Below, one piece after another: positions 8,544 to 16,826 of a DNA stretch of 64,000 nucleotides. The stretch lies in NCBI GenBank assembly GCA_049687015.1, contig JBAVIP010000063.1, positions 10,895-74,894 of the forward strand, in the 5' to 3' direction. The notes below the pieces were generated by a model. That model did not search any database. It had not been told where the DNA came from and saw nothing but the letters and a program-made list of their open reading frames with translations. Within the stretch, counting starts at the first letter, position 1. Each line of letters begins with the position of its first letter. This DNA comes from Methylotenera_A sp049687015 (lineage in GTDB: Bacteria; Pseudomonadota; Gammaproteobacteria; Burkholderiales; Methylophilaceae). A program made the position numbers and the translations under genes.

Positions 8544-9135
8544 TCTCGTGCGTCCATTCTGTCATGCGCTCCACATAGCGGGCGATCAGATCAATTTCCA
8601 GATTCACGTGGTCGCCAACCCTTAAATGTTTGAAAGTGGTGTGATCTAAGGTGTGCGGGATAATGTTCATGGTAAAGATGTCTTGCGCGATGCTGTTTAC
8701 AGTCAGGCTCACGCCATCGACGCAAATCGAGCCTTTTTTTGCGATGTATTTTGAAATCTCGTGCGGCGCGCGTATTGCCAGCAACCAGCAATCGCCGGCT
8801 TGTTCAAAGCGCGTTACCTGTCCCACGCCATCCACATGACCGCTCACCAAATGTCCGCCCAGCCTGTCCTGCAGGCGTAACGCTTTTTCCAAGTTAACTG
8901 CTTGCTTGCTATTTAAGCCTGCCGTGACACTTAATGTTTCTTTTGAAACATGCACCTCAAAATGCGTTTTGTCGAAACGGGTAACTGTCAGGCAAACCCC
9001 ATTGACAGCAATGCTGTCGCCAATTTGCACATCATCCAGGCCCAAACGGGCGGCATTGATTGATAGCTTCAGGTCTTCTCCAACCTTTGTGGTTGCATCA
9101 ATATCGCCAACAGCTTGAATGATTCCGGTAAACAT
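8533..9135 (-). CDS. ribE: Riboflavin synthase alpha chain
   Basis: Dismutates two 6,7-dimethyl-8-ribityllumazine molecules to riboflavin. The 200 residues consist of two lumazine-binding repeats (about 1-95 and 98-190). The family start MFTGIIQAVG is present, and GDSIAVNGVCLTV is echoed in the second half by KGSICVDGVSLTV. It is the first gene of the minus-strand rib-pyr run and diverges from the gene at 9240. No FMN riboswitch core was seen in the 104-base spacer. Confidence 0.95.
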   Translation of the reverse strand: MFTGIIQAVGDIDATTKVGEDLKLSINAARLGLDDVQIGDSIAVNGVCLTVTRFDKTHFEVHVSKETLSVTAGLNSKQAVNLEKALRLQDRLGGHLVSGHVDGVGQVTRFEQAGDCWLLAIRAPHEISKYIAKKGSICVDGVSLTVNSIAQDIFTMNIIPHTLDHTTFKHLRVGDHVNLEIDLIARYVERMTEWTHENAA

Positions 9136-9164
9136 GATGATATTTTAACAGTATTAATAAAAAG

Positions 9165-9210
9165 TACAGTTTAAAAATGTTGGCATGCAGTTTGCAAAAC
9201 ATGAACTGTA
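9165..9210. promoter_or_regulatory. Inverted repeat in divergent ribE / 9240 spacer
   Basis: Perfect 7-base arms TACAGTT (9165-9171) and AACTGTA (9204-9210) lie in the AT-rich spacer between ribE and the divergent gene. The 32-base separation, with a partial second symmetry (AATGTT and AAAACAT) inside, suggests a possible operator. It could also be chance in AT-rich DNA. Confidence 0.3.
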
Positions 9211-9239
9211 ATTAACTTTTTACTGAGCAGGAACCCAAA

Positions 9240-10910
9240 ATGTTATCAAACGTAATGCATAAAATTCAGACGGCTTTACATCACCAGGAAGTGCAAAAGA
9301 ATCTTGGATGGATGGATACATTGACCGAAATGGACGCATTGAGTGCCCTGAAAATGACGACAGCCCAATTGGCCAAAAATCAATTTAAGTCTGCAGATAA
9401 CCTGAAACATCAGATAGACATCGTGCTGGCAATTGATAAGAAGTCTTATCAAAATGCCAAGAAAATCACGTATAAGTACTTGACTACATTGAAATTAAAT
9501 AAAGAATTAGAAATTGAGTTATACAATGCGGCGTATGCGTATCAGAGACAATTGTATGTGGCTTATACGCAATTTCTTGATTTATATCTGGGGCAAAATA
9601 AAACAGTTTTCACAGATGAAGAAATCAATTTAATTTTATGCCGTCATTTAAATGCAACTTTTGCAATGGCGAAATGGCGCTATTTCGATGATCAACCTGC
9701 GCCAACCGGCACATGGGCAAATGTTTGTAAAGTCATCAAATGTGCTGAAAATTTGTCATTATTGAATACCAATCTATTTTTGTATGACCACCAAAAGAAA
9801 GAAATCAGCATTGCTACTTTATTGAAGCGCGGTTTCATGATGGATACCTTGCATAAGGGCAGCTATAGTCGTTTGCAAATTCAATTGACCGAACAGGTGC
9901 TGAGGGTGTGGGCGACCAATCCATTGTTGCTCAACAAGCATAAACAAGATAAGTTTCAGTTTTTTATCGATGTTGAAGCGGATAAAGGCCCGGAACGTAT
10001 CCGGGCGGTAGAGAAATTTGCAGATTACCGTTTCTGGAAGACCACGCGCTTGATAGATAAAATCGAGGCCTATTTATGCGCGGTGGATACACAAAAGCCT
10101 TTACATGAGTTTGGGCTTGAGAAAATGGCATCGACAGATGTGCTGGTTAAATTATTTAAAAAATTGCGCGTCGATTGGTGCGTAGAAGGCTACGAGCGCC
10201 AACGCAGAAAAGAATCCAGGAATAAAAGGAACAAACTCATTAATGTAAGTTATGGCTTGGAGGACATTTGCCGCAGATTAAATGCAGCTAAACCTAAACT
10301 GGACACGAAACCAATACAAAGAGATGCATTTGGATTTGAAATGCAGGTGGCCGCGCACCGCAGAGGCCAGGCGCCGCAAGTTTATCAAACCAGCGAAAAT
10401 AAACTTGGCAGCGAGAACTGGTGGTTAGTCGATGAAAGTGCCAGCGGTTTTGCTGTTGATTTGGGTAAAACCTATAACAGTTGGATAGAGCCTGGCAAGC
10501 TGATAGGCTATACCACGCCGGAAGACAAGGATTTGTTTGTCATCGCAGAAATCAGAAGCGTGAGAAAACAGGCCAATGGTACTTATAGGGCAGGGCTAAA
10601 GGTGCTCGGATCTCATGGCACTTCTGTTCAGGTTGGGCGCGTAGACCAAAACAACTTTTCTGAGGCGCTCAGCGGTTATTTTGTAGATGAGGCGGATGCC
10701 AACCTTAGCCAATTCAATACTTTTGCGGGCTTATTGCTGGATAAACAAGATGATAGTAAATCGAATAAAGCTTCGTTGATTGTGCCGAGATGCGAGTATA
10801 AACGTGGCAGTAAATTTAGAATCAACATAGAAGGCGATGACAGGATAATAGAAGTGGGTGTGCCATTGATGAAGCAGCGTGAATGGGTGCGCGTGACGTT
10901 GCCGATTTAA
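9240..10910 (+). CDS. Uncharacterised 556-residue protein with possible PilZ-like C-terminal region
   Basis: A soluble protein with no signal peptide or membrane segment. The first 330 residues look mostly helical and rich in Lys, Gln and Leu. The C-terminal third (about 390-555) looks like beta-barrel sequence: ENWWLVDESASGFAV, then PGKLIGY, an AEIRSVRK strand and GTYRAGLKVLG. This resembles the D-x-S-x-x-G part of PilZ c-di-GMP domains, but a clear RxxxR motif is missing, so c-di-GMP binding is only a guess. The start follows GAGCAGGAA at good spacing. It stands alone between the divergent ribE and lolC. Confidence 0.7.
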   Translation: MLSNVMHKIQTALHHQEVQKNLGWMDTLTEMDALSALKMTTAQLAKNQFKSADNLKHQIDIVLAIDKKSYQNAKKITYKYLTTLKLNKELEIELYNAAYAYQRQLYVAYTQFLDLYLGQNKTVFTDEEINLILCRHLNATFAMAKWRYFDDQPAPTGTWANVCKVIKCAENLSLLNTNLFLYDHQKKEISIATLLKRGFMMDTLHKGSYSRLQIQLTEQVLRVWATNPLLLNKHKQDKFQFFIDVEADKGPERIRAVEKFADYRFWKTTRLIDKIEAYLCAVDTQKPLHEFGLEKMASTDVLVKLFKKLRVDWCVEGYERQRRKESRNKRNKLINVSYGLEDICRRLNAAKPKLDTKPIQRDAFGFEMQVAAHRRGQAPQVYQTSENKLGSENWWLVDESASGFAVDLGKTYNSWIEPGKLIGYTTPEDKDLFVIAEIRSVRKQANGTYRAGLKVLGSHGTSVQVGRVDQNNFSEALSGYFVDEADANLSQFNTFAGLLLDKQDDSKSNKASLIVPRCEYKRGSKFRINIEGDDRIIEVGVPLMKQREWVRVTLPI

Positions 10911-10935
10911 ATTTCAACAATTTTCAATACAAGGT

Positions 10936-10967
10936 GAATCTCAGCAGCTTAAAAACTGCTAAGATTC
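10936..10967 (+). promoter_or_regulatory. Hairpin directly upstream of the lolC start codon
   Basis: Arms GAATCTCAGCAG (10936-10947) and CTGCTAAGATTC (10956-10967) pair with one mismatch around an 8-base loop (CTTAAAAA). The hairpin ends 4 bases before the lolC ATG, and no Shine-Dalgarno sequence is visible between it and the ATG. With no T-run it is not a normal terminator. It could be an operator, a translation-control hairpin or the end of the preceding message. Confidence 0.55.
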
Positions 10968-10971
10968 TGCT

Positions 10972-12237
10972 ATGTCTGTATTTTCAAAACTTCCGTTTGA
11001 GTTGTTTGTAGGCTTGCGCTATTTACGCGCAAAACGCAAAAGCCACTTCACCACCTTTATTTCTATCACCAGTATGGTCGGCATCGCGCTTGGTGTTGCG
11101 GTACTTATTGTGGTGCTTTCAGTGATGAACGGTTTTGGTACTGAGCTGCGGAGTCGCATTTTGGGCGTTGCCTCGCATTTGCAGATCACCGAGGGCAGCA
11201 ATACGCTTTCTAACTGGCAATCAGTGATGCGCGAGGTTGATGGCATTCCTCATGTAGTAGCCGCAGCGCCCTTTGTTATGGCGCAGGGCATGCTTTCCTT
11301 CGGGTCAGTCGCTCAAGGAACACTGGTGCGCGGCGTGCTGCCGGATGCCGAGGTGAAAGTAGCCGAATTTGCCGAAAAAATGAAAGTTGGCAAGCTGGCT
11401 GATCTGCGCGCGGGTGAGTTTGGCATTATATTGGGCACTGATTTGGCATATTCATTAGGGCTTACGGTGGGGGATAAAGTGATCCTGATGTCTCCTTCAG
11501 GTCAGGCCACGCCGGTGGGCACCATGCCCCGTATGAAACAGTTTAAGTTGATAGGCTTGTTTGAGATGGGTTACCAGGCTTATGACTCAGGCCTGGCGCT
11601 GATTCATATCGAGGACGCAGCCAAGCTGTATCGTATGGAAGACAAGGTTTCTGGTTTAAGGTTAAAACTCGACGACCCATTTTTAACGGCCGTTGTCGCG
11701 CCAGTAATTGCTTCCAGGTTAGCTGGTCGAGGTAATTATTATTTGAGTGACTGGGTGCAAGAAAATCCTAATTTCTTTGCTGCGCTTAAAATGGAAAAGC
11801 GCATTATGTCCATCATTATGGTGCTGGTGGTAGCGGTGGCTGCATTCAATATTGTATCCACGTTAATTATGGCAGTGATCGACAAGCGCGCCGATATTGC
11901 GATTATGCGCACCTTTGGCGCCAGTCCGCGCAGCATCATGAAGATATTTATTATCCAGGGCGTGTTGATAGGCGTGATTGGCACACTATTAGGCGTTGGA
12001 CTGGGAATCCTAATCACGCTGAATGTTGATGTCATCGTGCCGTTTATTGAGCAATTATTTAACACTAAATTTTTAGCTAAGGATGTTTATTACATTAGCG
12101 AAGTGCCTTCACAGTTGCTGTGGTCTGATGTCACCGTGATTGCGCTCACCTCTTTTGTACTAAGCCTGCTGGCGACGCTTTACCCGAGTTATAAGGCCTC
12201 CCAAATTAATCCTGCCGAGGCGTTGAGATATGAGTAG
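10972..12237 (+). CDS. lolC: Lipoprotein-releasing ABC transporter permease LolC/LolE
   Basis: Inner-membrane permease of the Lol system, which extracts outer-membrane lipoproteins and hands them to LolA. At 421 residues it has the MacB-like layout: a membrane segment at about 25-50, a large periplasmic domain, then three membrane segments in the C-terminal 150 residues. The N-terminal pattern ending RAKRKSHFTTFIS is typical of the family. Only one permease gene precedes lolD, as in many betaproteobacteria with a LolF-like homodimer. It overlaps lolD by 8 bases. Confidence 0.93.
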   Translation: MSVFSKLPFELFVGLRYLRAKRKSHFTTFISITSMVGIALGVAVLIVVLSVMNGFGTELRSRILGVASHLQITEGSNTLSNWQSVMREVDGIPHVVAAAPFVMAQGMLSFGSVAQGTLVRGVLPDAEVKVAEFAEKMKVGKLADLRAGEFGIILGTDLAYSLGLTVGDKVILMSPSGQATPVGTMPRMKQFKLIGLFEMGYQAYDSGLALIHIEDAAKLYRMEDKVSGLRLKLDDPFLTAVVAPVIASRLAGRGNYYLSDWVQENPNFFAALKMEKRIMSIIMVLVVAVAAFNIVSTLIMAVIDKRADIAIMRTFGASPRSIMKIFIIQGVLIGVIGTLLGVGLGILITLNVDVIVPFIEQLFNTKFLAKDVYYISEVPSQLLWSDVTVIALTSFVLSLLATLYPSYKASQINPAEALRYE

Positions 12238-12904
12238 CATCATTGCCTGCCAAAACCTTTGCAAAACCTATACCGGCCTGGATGTAGCCGTGCTCAATGG
12301 TATTGATTTAAGCATTAAAAATGGTGAGCAAATTGCGATTGTAGGAGAATCAGGTTCTGGTAAAAGTACACTACTGCATTTGCTGGGCGGACTGGATGCG
12401 CCAACCAGCGGTACCGTTGAACTGGCGGATAAAAACTTGAGCCAGTTATCTGAAACCGAAAAAGGTTTGCTTCGCAATCAAACATTGGGTTTCGTATATC
12501 AGTTTCACCATTTATTGCCGGAATTCACCGCGATTGAAAACGTGGCCATGCCTTTGCTGATACGCCGCATGCCGCGTGAGCAGGCGCTGGAAAAGGCGCG
12601 ATTGATGCTCGAAAAAGTAGGCTTGGCGCATCGCTTGGAGCATATGCCTGGTGAACTCTCCGGCGGCGAGCGGCAACGCGCAGCGCTCGCAAGGGCTTTA
12701 GTCACGCGGCCTGCATGTGTATTGGCCGATGAACCGACGGGCAATCTGGATCGTGTGACAGCAAACCAGGTATTTGATTTGTTGCTGGAAATTAACCAGG
12801 AACAAAACACCAGCCTGGTGGTGGTGACGCATGACTTGGGTCTGGCGGCAAAAATGCAGCGCCAGTATCGCTTAGAAGACGGCAAGCTTAATTCGTTTAA
12901 TTAG
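12230..12904 (+). CDS. lolD: Lipoprotein-releasing ABC transporter ATPase LolD
   Basis: ATP-binding subunit that powers lipoprotein extraction by LolC. Of its 224 residues, Walker A is GESGSGKST at about 39-47, the signature is LSGGERQRAALARAL near 143, Walker B is VLADEPTGNLD and the switch His is in VVTHD. Its start lies inside the end of lolC, indicating translational coupling. comEC follows after 15 bases. Confidence 0.95.
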   Translation: MSSIIACQNLCKTYTGLDVAVLNGIDLSIKNGEQIAIVGESGSGKSTLLHLLGGLDAPTSGTVELADKNLSQLSETEKGLLRNQTLGFVYQFHHLLPEFTAIENVAMPLLIRRMPREQALEKARLMLEKVGLAHRLEHMPGELSGGERQRAALARALVTRPACVLADEPTGNLDRVTANQVFDLLLEINQEQNTSLVVVTHDLGLAAKMQRQYRLEDGKLNSFN

Positions 12905-12919
12905 ATGGTCAGCTTGTAA

Positions 12920-15277
12920 ATGAGAAGCTTGGCGCTAGGTTTTGTGTTCGGCGCCTGGTGGCTGCAACAACAAGCCGTTTCGCCTGCCCCGCAGGCCGCT
13001 CTGGTGTTTGTTCCCGGCCTGCTGATCTTGCTTGTGATATCTCGGTTCAAATTCCCCGTTCTAAAAATAGTCATTTTTTTGTTTGCGGTATTGTTTGGTT
13101 TTCTCTGGGCAGCGACTTTTGCAGCAATTCGATTAAGCGACGAATTGCCTAAAAGCTGGGAACAGAAAAGTGTTGATTTGGTTGGTGTGGTAGCGAGCCT
13201 GCCGGAAGTCACCGAACGTGGCGAGCGCTTTCGCTTTGATGTCGAAAAAATTCTGACCAAAGATGCAAGATTCCCACCAAAAATCCCAGAGCATATTTCA
13301 CTGAATTTTTACCGCGAGACTGAATCACAAAAACTAGAAAATGCGCCTAGTCTTTCTAACTACTTTCACGCAGGCGAGCGTTGGCAATTCACTGTCCGCT
13401 TAAAACGCCCACACTCGACTTATAATCCGCACGGGTTTGATTTTGAAGCCTGGGCGCTGGCAGAAAATATACGTGCCACCGGCACAATTCGTAATAAAAG
13501 CGGCTATAAAAAACTCACAAATTTTGTTTGGAAGCCGAACTATATTATCGAAAATTGGCGCGAAAAAGTGGGTAACCACATCACACAAACCCTAGCAAAC
13601 AAGCCATATGCAGGTGTGATTCGTGCATTGGTGGTAGGTGACGATAGTCAAATTACGCAAGCGCAATGGAACGTGTATTTGCGTACCGGCGTGAATCATC
13701 TCATGAGCATTTCTGGCTTGCATATCACCATGCTGGCGGGTTTGGCGTTTGCGCTAGTAGCGTTTGTGTGGCGACGTTTTCCGGTTTTGGTAATGCGCAT
13801 GCCGACGCGCAAGGCGGCTACCATTTTCGGGTTGCTGGCGGCTGTTATGTATGCACTTTTGGCTGGCATGTCGGTGCCCACGCAACGCACACTTTTCATG
13901 CTGATAACGTTTGCTTTAGCGCTGCTATTCGGGCGTAATTTGGCCATTTCGCGCGCATTGGCGATTGCGTTAACTGTGGTGGTTTTGCTTGATCCGTGGG
14001 CGGTCATCGCACCAGGTTTTTGGCTTTCGTTTAGTGCGGTGGCGTTTATTGCTTATATTTCAGTAGGCAGATTGGCAATTCAGCATTGGTTAAAAGAAGC
14101 GATTCACACGCAGTGGGCGATTACACTAGGCTTGCTGCCTTTACTGATTTTTATGTTCGGGCAGACTTCCATTATTTCGCCGCTCGCCAATGCGTTTGCG
14201 ATTCCCGTTATTTCGCTTGCGGTTGTGCCGATGGCTATTTTTGGCAGCTTGCTGCGTCTTGATTTTATGTTGCAGGCATCCCATTTCGTGTTAGAGGTTT
14301 GTATGCAAGGTTTAAATTGGCTGGCGAATCTACCGACTTGGCAACAAGCCGCACCACCAGTGTGGGCGCTGCTTGTAGCGATGTTTGGTGTGTTGTGGCT
14401 GCTGTTGCCGCGCGGTTTTCCACAGCGCTGGCTGGGTTTAATTTTGCTGCTGCCGCTGTTTTTTGTAAATTCGCCACGTCCGGCAGTCGGCGAAATGCGC
14501 ACTGCCGTTTTAGATGTCGGTCAGGGCCTGGCGGTGGTGGTTCAAACCACAAATCACACGTTGCTATATGACGCTGGGCCGCGCTATTCAGCGCAAAGCG
14601 ACGCAGGCAGTAAAATTGTCGTGCCCTATTTGCGTGGCGAAGGTGTGAAGAAACTCGATGCTTTTATTGTGAGCCACAATGACGAAGATCACAGTGGCGG
14701 CGCGGTTTCTGTGCTAGCGCAAATGCCTGTGACTTGGCTGGCTAGTTCGTTCGATGTAGAAGCGGGTTTTACAGCAAAGCGCATAAAATGCTTTGCGGGC
14801 CAGCATTGGCGCTGGGATAAAGTTGATTTTGAGGTGCTGTACCCCAGTTGGGAAAGTTATGAAAACGAGAATATCTCTGATAACAACCGCAGCTGCGTGG
14901 TGAAAATTACCAGCCAATTTGGCAGTATTTTACTCACAGGAGACATTGAAAAAGAATCCGAAGCAGAACTGTTGCAAACCAATAAAGACGTGCTTGCTAG
15001 CGATGTTATAGTCGTGCCGCATCACGGCAGCAAAACCTCATCCACCATTGATTTTATACAAGCGGTGAATGCTAAGCAGACAATTTTTACTGTGGGATAT
15101 TTAAACCGCTTTAAACATCCCAAGCCCGAGATTGAGCAACGATACGCAGCAACAAGTTCTAGCATATATAGGTCGGATAAGGCAGGGGCGTTATTGATTA
15201 ACTTTAACGCCTCACAAAGCGCACAGGTAGAACAATGGCGGCGCGCACATCGAATGTACTGGCAAGACGCAGATTAA
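12920..15277 (+). CDS. comEC: DNA internalization protein ComEC/Rec2
   Basis: Inner-membrane channel that passes single-stranded DNA to the cytoplasm during natural transformation. At 785 residues it has three parts: an N-terminal DUF4131 region (about 1-220), the polytopic Competence domain (about 225-490) and a C-terminal metallo-beta-lactamase domain (about 515-770). The last has the metal motif SHNDEDHSGG near 584 and VVPHHGSKTSS. Full length, with pilT/pilU present in the same window, it fits a competent lifestyle. A short second copy of a ComEC C-terminus follows (15391-15546). Confidence 0.95.
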   Translation: MRSLALGFVFGAWWLQQQAVSPAPQAALVFVPGLLILLVISRFKFPVLKIVIFLFAVLFGFLWAATFAAIRLSDELPKSWEQKSVDLVGVVASLPEVTERGERFRFDVEKILTKDARFPPKIPEHISLNFYRETESQKLENAPSLSNYFHAGERWQFTVRLKRPHSTYNPHGFDFEAWALAENIRATGTIRNKSGYKKLTNFVWKPNYIIENWREKVGNHITQTLANKPYAGVIRALVVGDDSQITQAQWNVYLRTGVNHLMSISGLHITMLAGLAFALVAFVWRRFPVLVMRMPTRKAATIFGLLAAVMYALLAGMSVPTQRTLFMLITFALALLFGRNLAISRALAIALTVVVLLDPWAVIAPGFWLSFSAVAFIAYISVGRLAIQHWLKEAIHTQWAITLGLLPLLIFMFGQTSIISPLANAFAIPVISLAVVPMAIFGSLLRLDFMLQASHFVLEVCMQGLNWLANLPTWQQAAPPVWALLVAMFGVLWLLLPRGFPQRWLGLILLLPLFFVNSPRPAVGEMRTAVLDVGQGLAVVVQTTNHTLLYDAGPRYSAQSDAGSKIVVPYLRGEGVKKLDAFIVSHNDEDHSGGAVSVLAQMPVTWLASSFDVEAGFTAKRIKCFAGQHWRWDKVDFEVLYPSWESYENENISDNNRSCVVKITSQFGSILLTGDIEKESEAELLQTNKDVLASDVIVVPHHGSKTSSTIDFIQAVNAKQTIFTVGYLNRFKHPKPEIEQRYAATSSSIYRSDKAGALLINFNASQSAQVEQWRRAHRMYWQDAD

Positions 15278-15390
15278 TAGCGTGGTAGTATTGTTTATAT
15301 TGTTATATTATTTGTGAGATTAATTGTAAGGGGGTAGTGAAGTGGAAATTAATCGTGGTTTGTCCCCTATTTGCCTGTATTTGTCCCTTG

Positions 15391-15546
15391 ATTGAGAAGC
15401 GTTATGAGGATAGTTTGGCCGCACCGTATCGCTCAGATTATCAAGGCGCACTGCTATTGGACTTTACGCATAAGTATGGCATTAAAATCAATGCTTGGCG
15501 TCAAGGCCAGCCGAGATATTGGCAGGATGCCTATGAACAGCATTAA
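15391..15546 (+). pseudogene. Remnant of a second ComEC C-terminus
   Basis: An in-frame stretch of 51 codons plus stop resembles the last residues of the full ComEC just upstream. Shared marks in the same order are the IE-x-RY start, YRSD, GALL followed two residues later by F, a Trp-Arg pair and the terminal YWQDA. The rest is clearly diverged. No Shine-Dalgarno sequence or family N-terminus is present, so it is read as the stranded 3' end of another comEC allele. The 113 bases between the comEC stop and this stub contain no gene; they include two TTTGTCCC repeats. Confidence 0.75.
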
Positions 15547-15574
15547 AATTAGCAAACTGGAACTTGCCGAAATG

Positions 15575-15605
15575 CCCGCTTCCAGCTAAAGTAGCGGGAG
15601 TTTTT
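15575..15605 (+). terminator. Probable intrinsic terminator after the comEC remnant
   Basis: Arms CCCGCT (15575-15580) and AGCGGG (15593-15598) enclose a 12-base loop and are followed by AG and TTTTT (15601-15605). It lies just before the exbB ribosome binding site, so it would end or attenuate transcription entering from comEC. Confidence 0.55.
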
Positions 15606-15626
15606 GAATACTTAAGGAGTATTGCC

Positions 15627-16232
15627 GTGTGGGAGATTATTCAGGCTGCTGGTTGGCCAATTTGGCCGCTTATCATTGCATCCGTCATTGCGCTTGCGAT
15701 TATTGGCGAACGTTTTTGGGCTTTGCGCTCTGAGGTGGTTGCGCCAACAAACCTGTTGCCAGAGGTACAAAAATGGCTGGGACAGGGTGGCGTAACCAAA
15801 GAAACGTTGAGCAAGCTAGAGCAGCATTCTTTGTTAGGCCAGGTATTCGCGAGCGCATTATCTAATGCTAAAAACTCGCGCGAAGTGACTAAAGAAGCTA
15901 TCGAGGAAACAGGGCGCGCGGTGGCACATAAATTGGATCGCTACCTGCCTATATTAGGCACCATTGCCACAGTGTCGCCGTTATTGGGCTTGCTGGGCAC
16001 GGTAATCGGCATGGTGGAGCTGTTCGGCTCATTTACTACCAGTGGCCACGATGTCGCGCAATTTGCGCGTGGCATTTCTGTAGCGCTTTACAACACGGCT
16101 GCGGGTATCGTGGTGGCTGTGCCAGCGATGATCGCGTATCGTTATTTCCGCAGTAAAGTAGACGATTTGCTGGTGGATATGGAGCAGCAGGCGATTAAAC
16201 TGGTCGAAATTCTACACGGCGAGAGAAAATAA
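15627..16232 (+). CDS. exbB: ExbB/TolQ/MotA-family proton channel
   Basis: Inner-membrane proton-channel subunit that, with ExbD, energises TonB- or Tol-type envelope work. The GTG at 15627 is chosen because TAAGGAGT sits 7 bases upstream, giving 201 residues. An in-frame ATG at 15564 would read through the terminator hairpin. Three membrane segments are visible at about 8-28, 105-130 and 150-175. The core LLGLLGTVIGMVELF is typical. Together with exbD it forms the biopolymer-transport pair found before msbA in many betaproteobacteria. Confidence 0.93.
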   Translation: MWEIIQAAGWPIWPLIIASVIALAIIGERFWALRSEVVAPTNLLPEVQKWLGQGGVTKETLSKLEQHSLLGQVFASALSNAKNSREVTKEAIEETGRAVAHKLDRYLPILGTIATVSPLLGLLGTVIGMVELFGSFTTSGHDVAQFARGISVALYNTAAGIVVAVPAMIAYRYFRSKVDDLLVDMEQQAIKLVEILHGERK

Positions 16233-16240
16233 ATTGTTTA

Positions 16241-16318
16241 ATTGTGTTTTTGCGTTGTTACTCTCGCTAGCCGCATAAAACATACTGTCTGCGCTTGAGT
16301 GCCTAGCCAAAACACAAT
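16241..16318 (+). repeat. Long-range inverted repeat between exbB and exbD
   Basis: ATTGTGTTTT (16241-16250) and AAAACACAAT (16309-16318) are perfect complements 58 bases apart, filling most of the exbB-exbD spacer. They could fold the intercistronic mRNA into a stem that protects the exbB end or separates expression of the two genes. There is no T-run, so it is not a simple terminator. Confidence 0.35.
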
Positions 16319-16348
16319 GACTTCAATTTATAAGTTAAAAGGATTAGC

Positions 16349-16771
16349 ATGAATTTTCAACGTGGCAGACGCAACGAAGAGCTCGAGATGAATCTCGTGC
16401 CTTTGATTGATGTGTTATTGGTGATCATTATCTTTTTGGTAGTAAGTGCAACTTTTTCGCGCACCAGTGAGTTGCAAATTAATCTGCCGACGGCCGAGGC
16501 GAATAGTCCGACTGATAAGCCGCTTGTGATTACGGTTGAAGTGGATGCGGCAGGACGTTATATGGTGAACGGCAATGAGGTCGCGGGCGGAGAGGTAGAA
16601 TCTATTGCGAGTGCGCTCACTAAAGCCGCAGGCAATGGTAAAGAGCCGACCATTGTGATTAACGCAGACGCCAAAACTACCCATCAATCTGTAATTAACG
16701 TGATGGAGGCTGCCCGTCAGGCTAACTACACGCATATTACTTTTGCTACCCAAATTGGGTCAGGTTCTTAA
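16349..16771 (+). CDS. exbD: ExbD/TolR biopolymer transport protein
   Basis: A 140-residue partner of ExbB with a short cytoplasmic N-terminus, one membrane segment (about 18-38) and a periplasmic domain. The start of the membrane segment, NLVPLIDVLLVIIIF, holds the conserved Asp used in proton transfer. AAAGGA precedes the ATG. It is separated from exbB by 116 bases that contain an inverted repeat. Confidence 0.93.
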   Translation: MNFQRGRRNEELEMNLVPLIDVLLVIIIFLVVSATFSRTSELQINLPTAEANSPTDKPLVITVEVDAAGRYMVNGNEVAGGEVESIASALTKAAGNGKEPTIVINADAKTTHQSVINVMEAARQANYTHITFATQIGSGS

Positions 16772-16826
16772 ATATCATTATTACTTTTCATCCTAGTTCG
16801 ACGTCTAGATTTGAATACTAAAGTCC

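Noticed and set aside
9136..9239. FMN riboswitch ahead of ribE
   Set aside because: Only 104 bases are available and the conserved riboswitch core segments were not found on the minus strand.
15564..15626. N-terminal extension of ExbB from an upstream ATG
   Set aside because: It would translate through the terminator-like hairpin, while a GTG at 15627 has an ideal TAAGGAGT at the right distance and gives the family's usual length.
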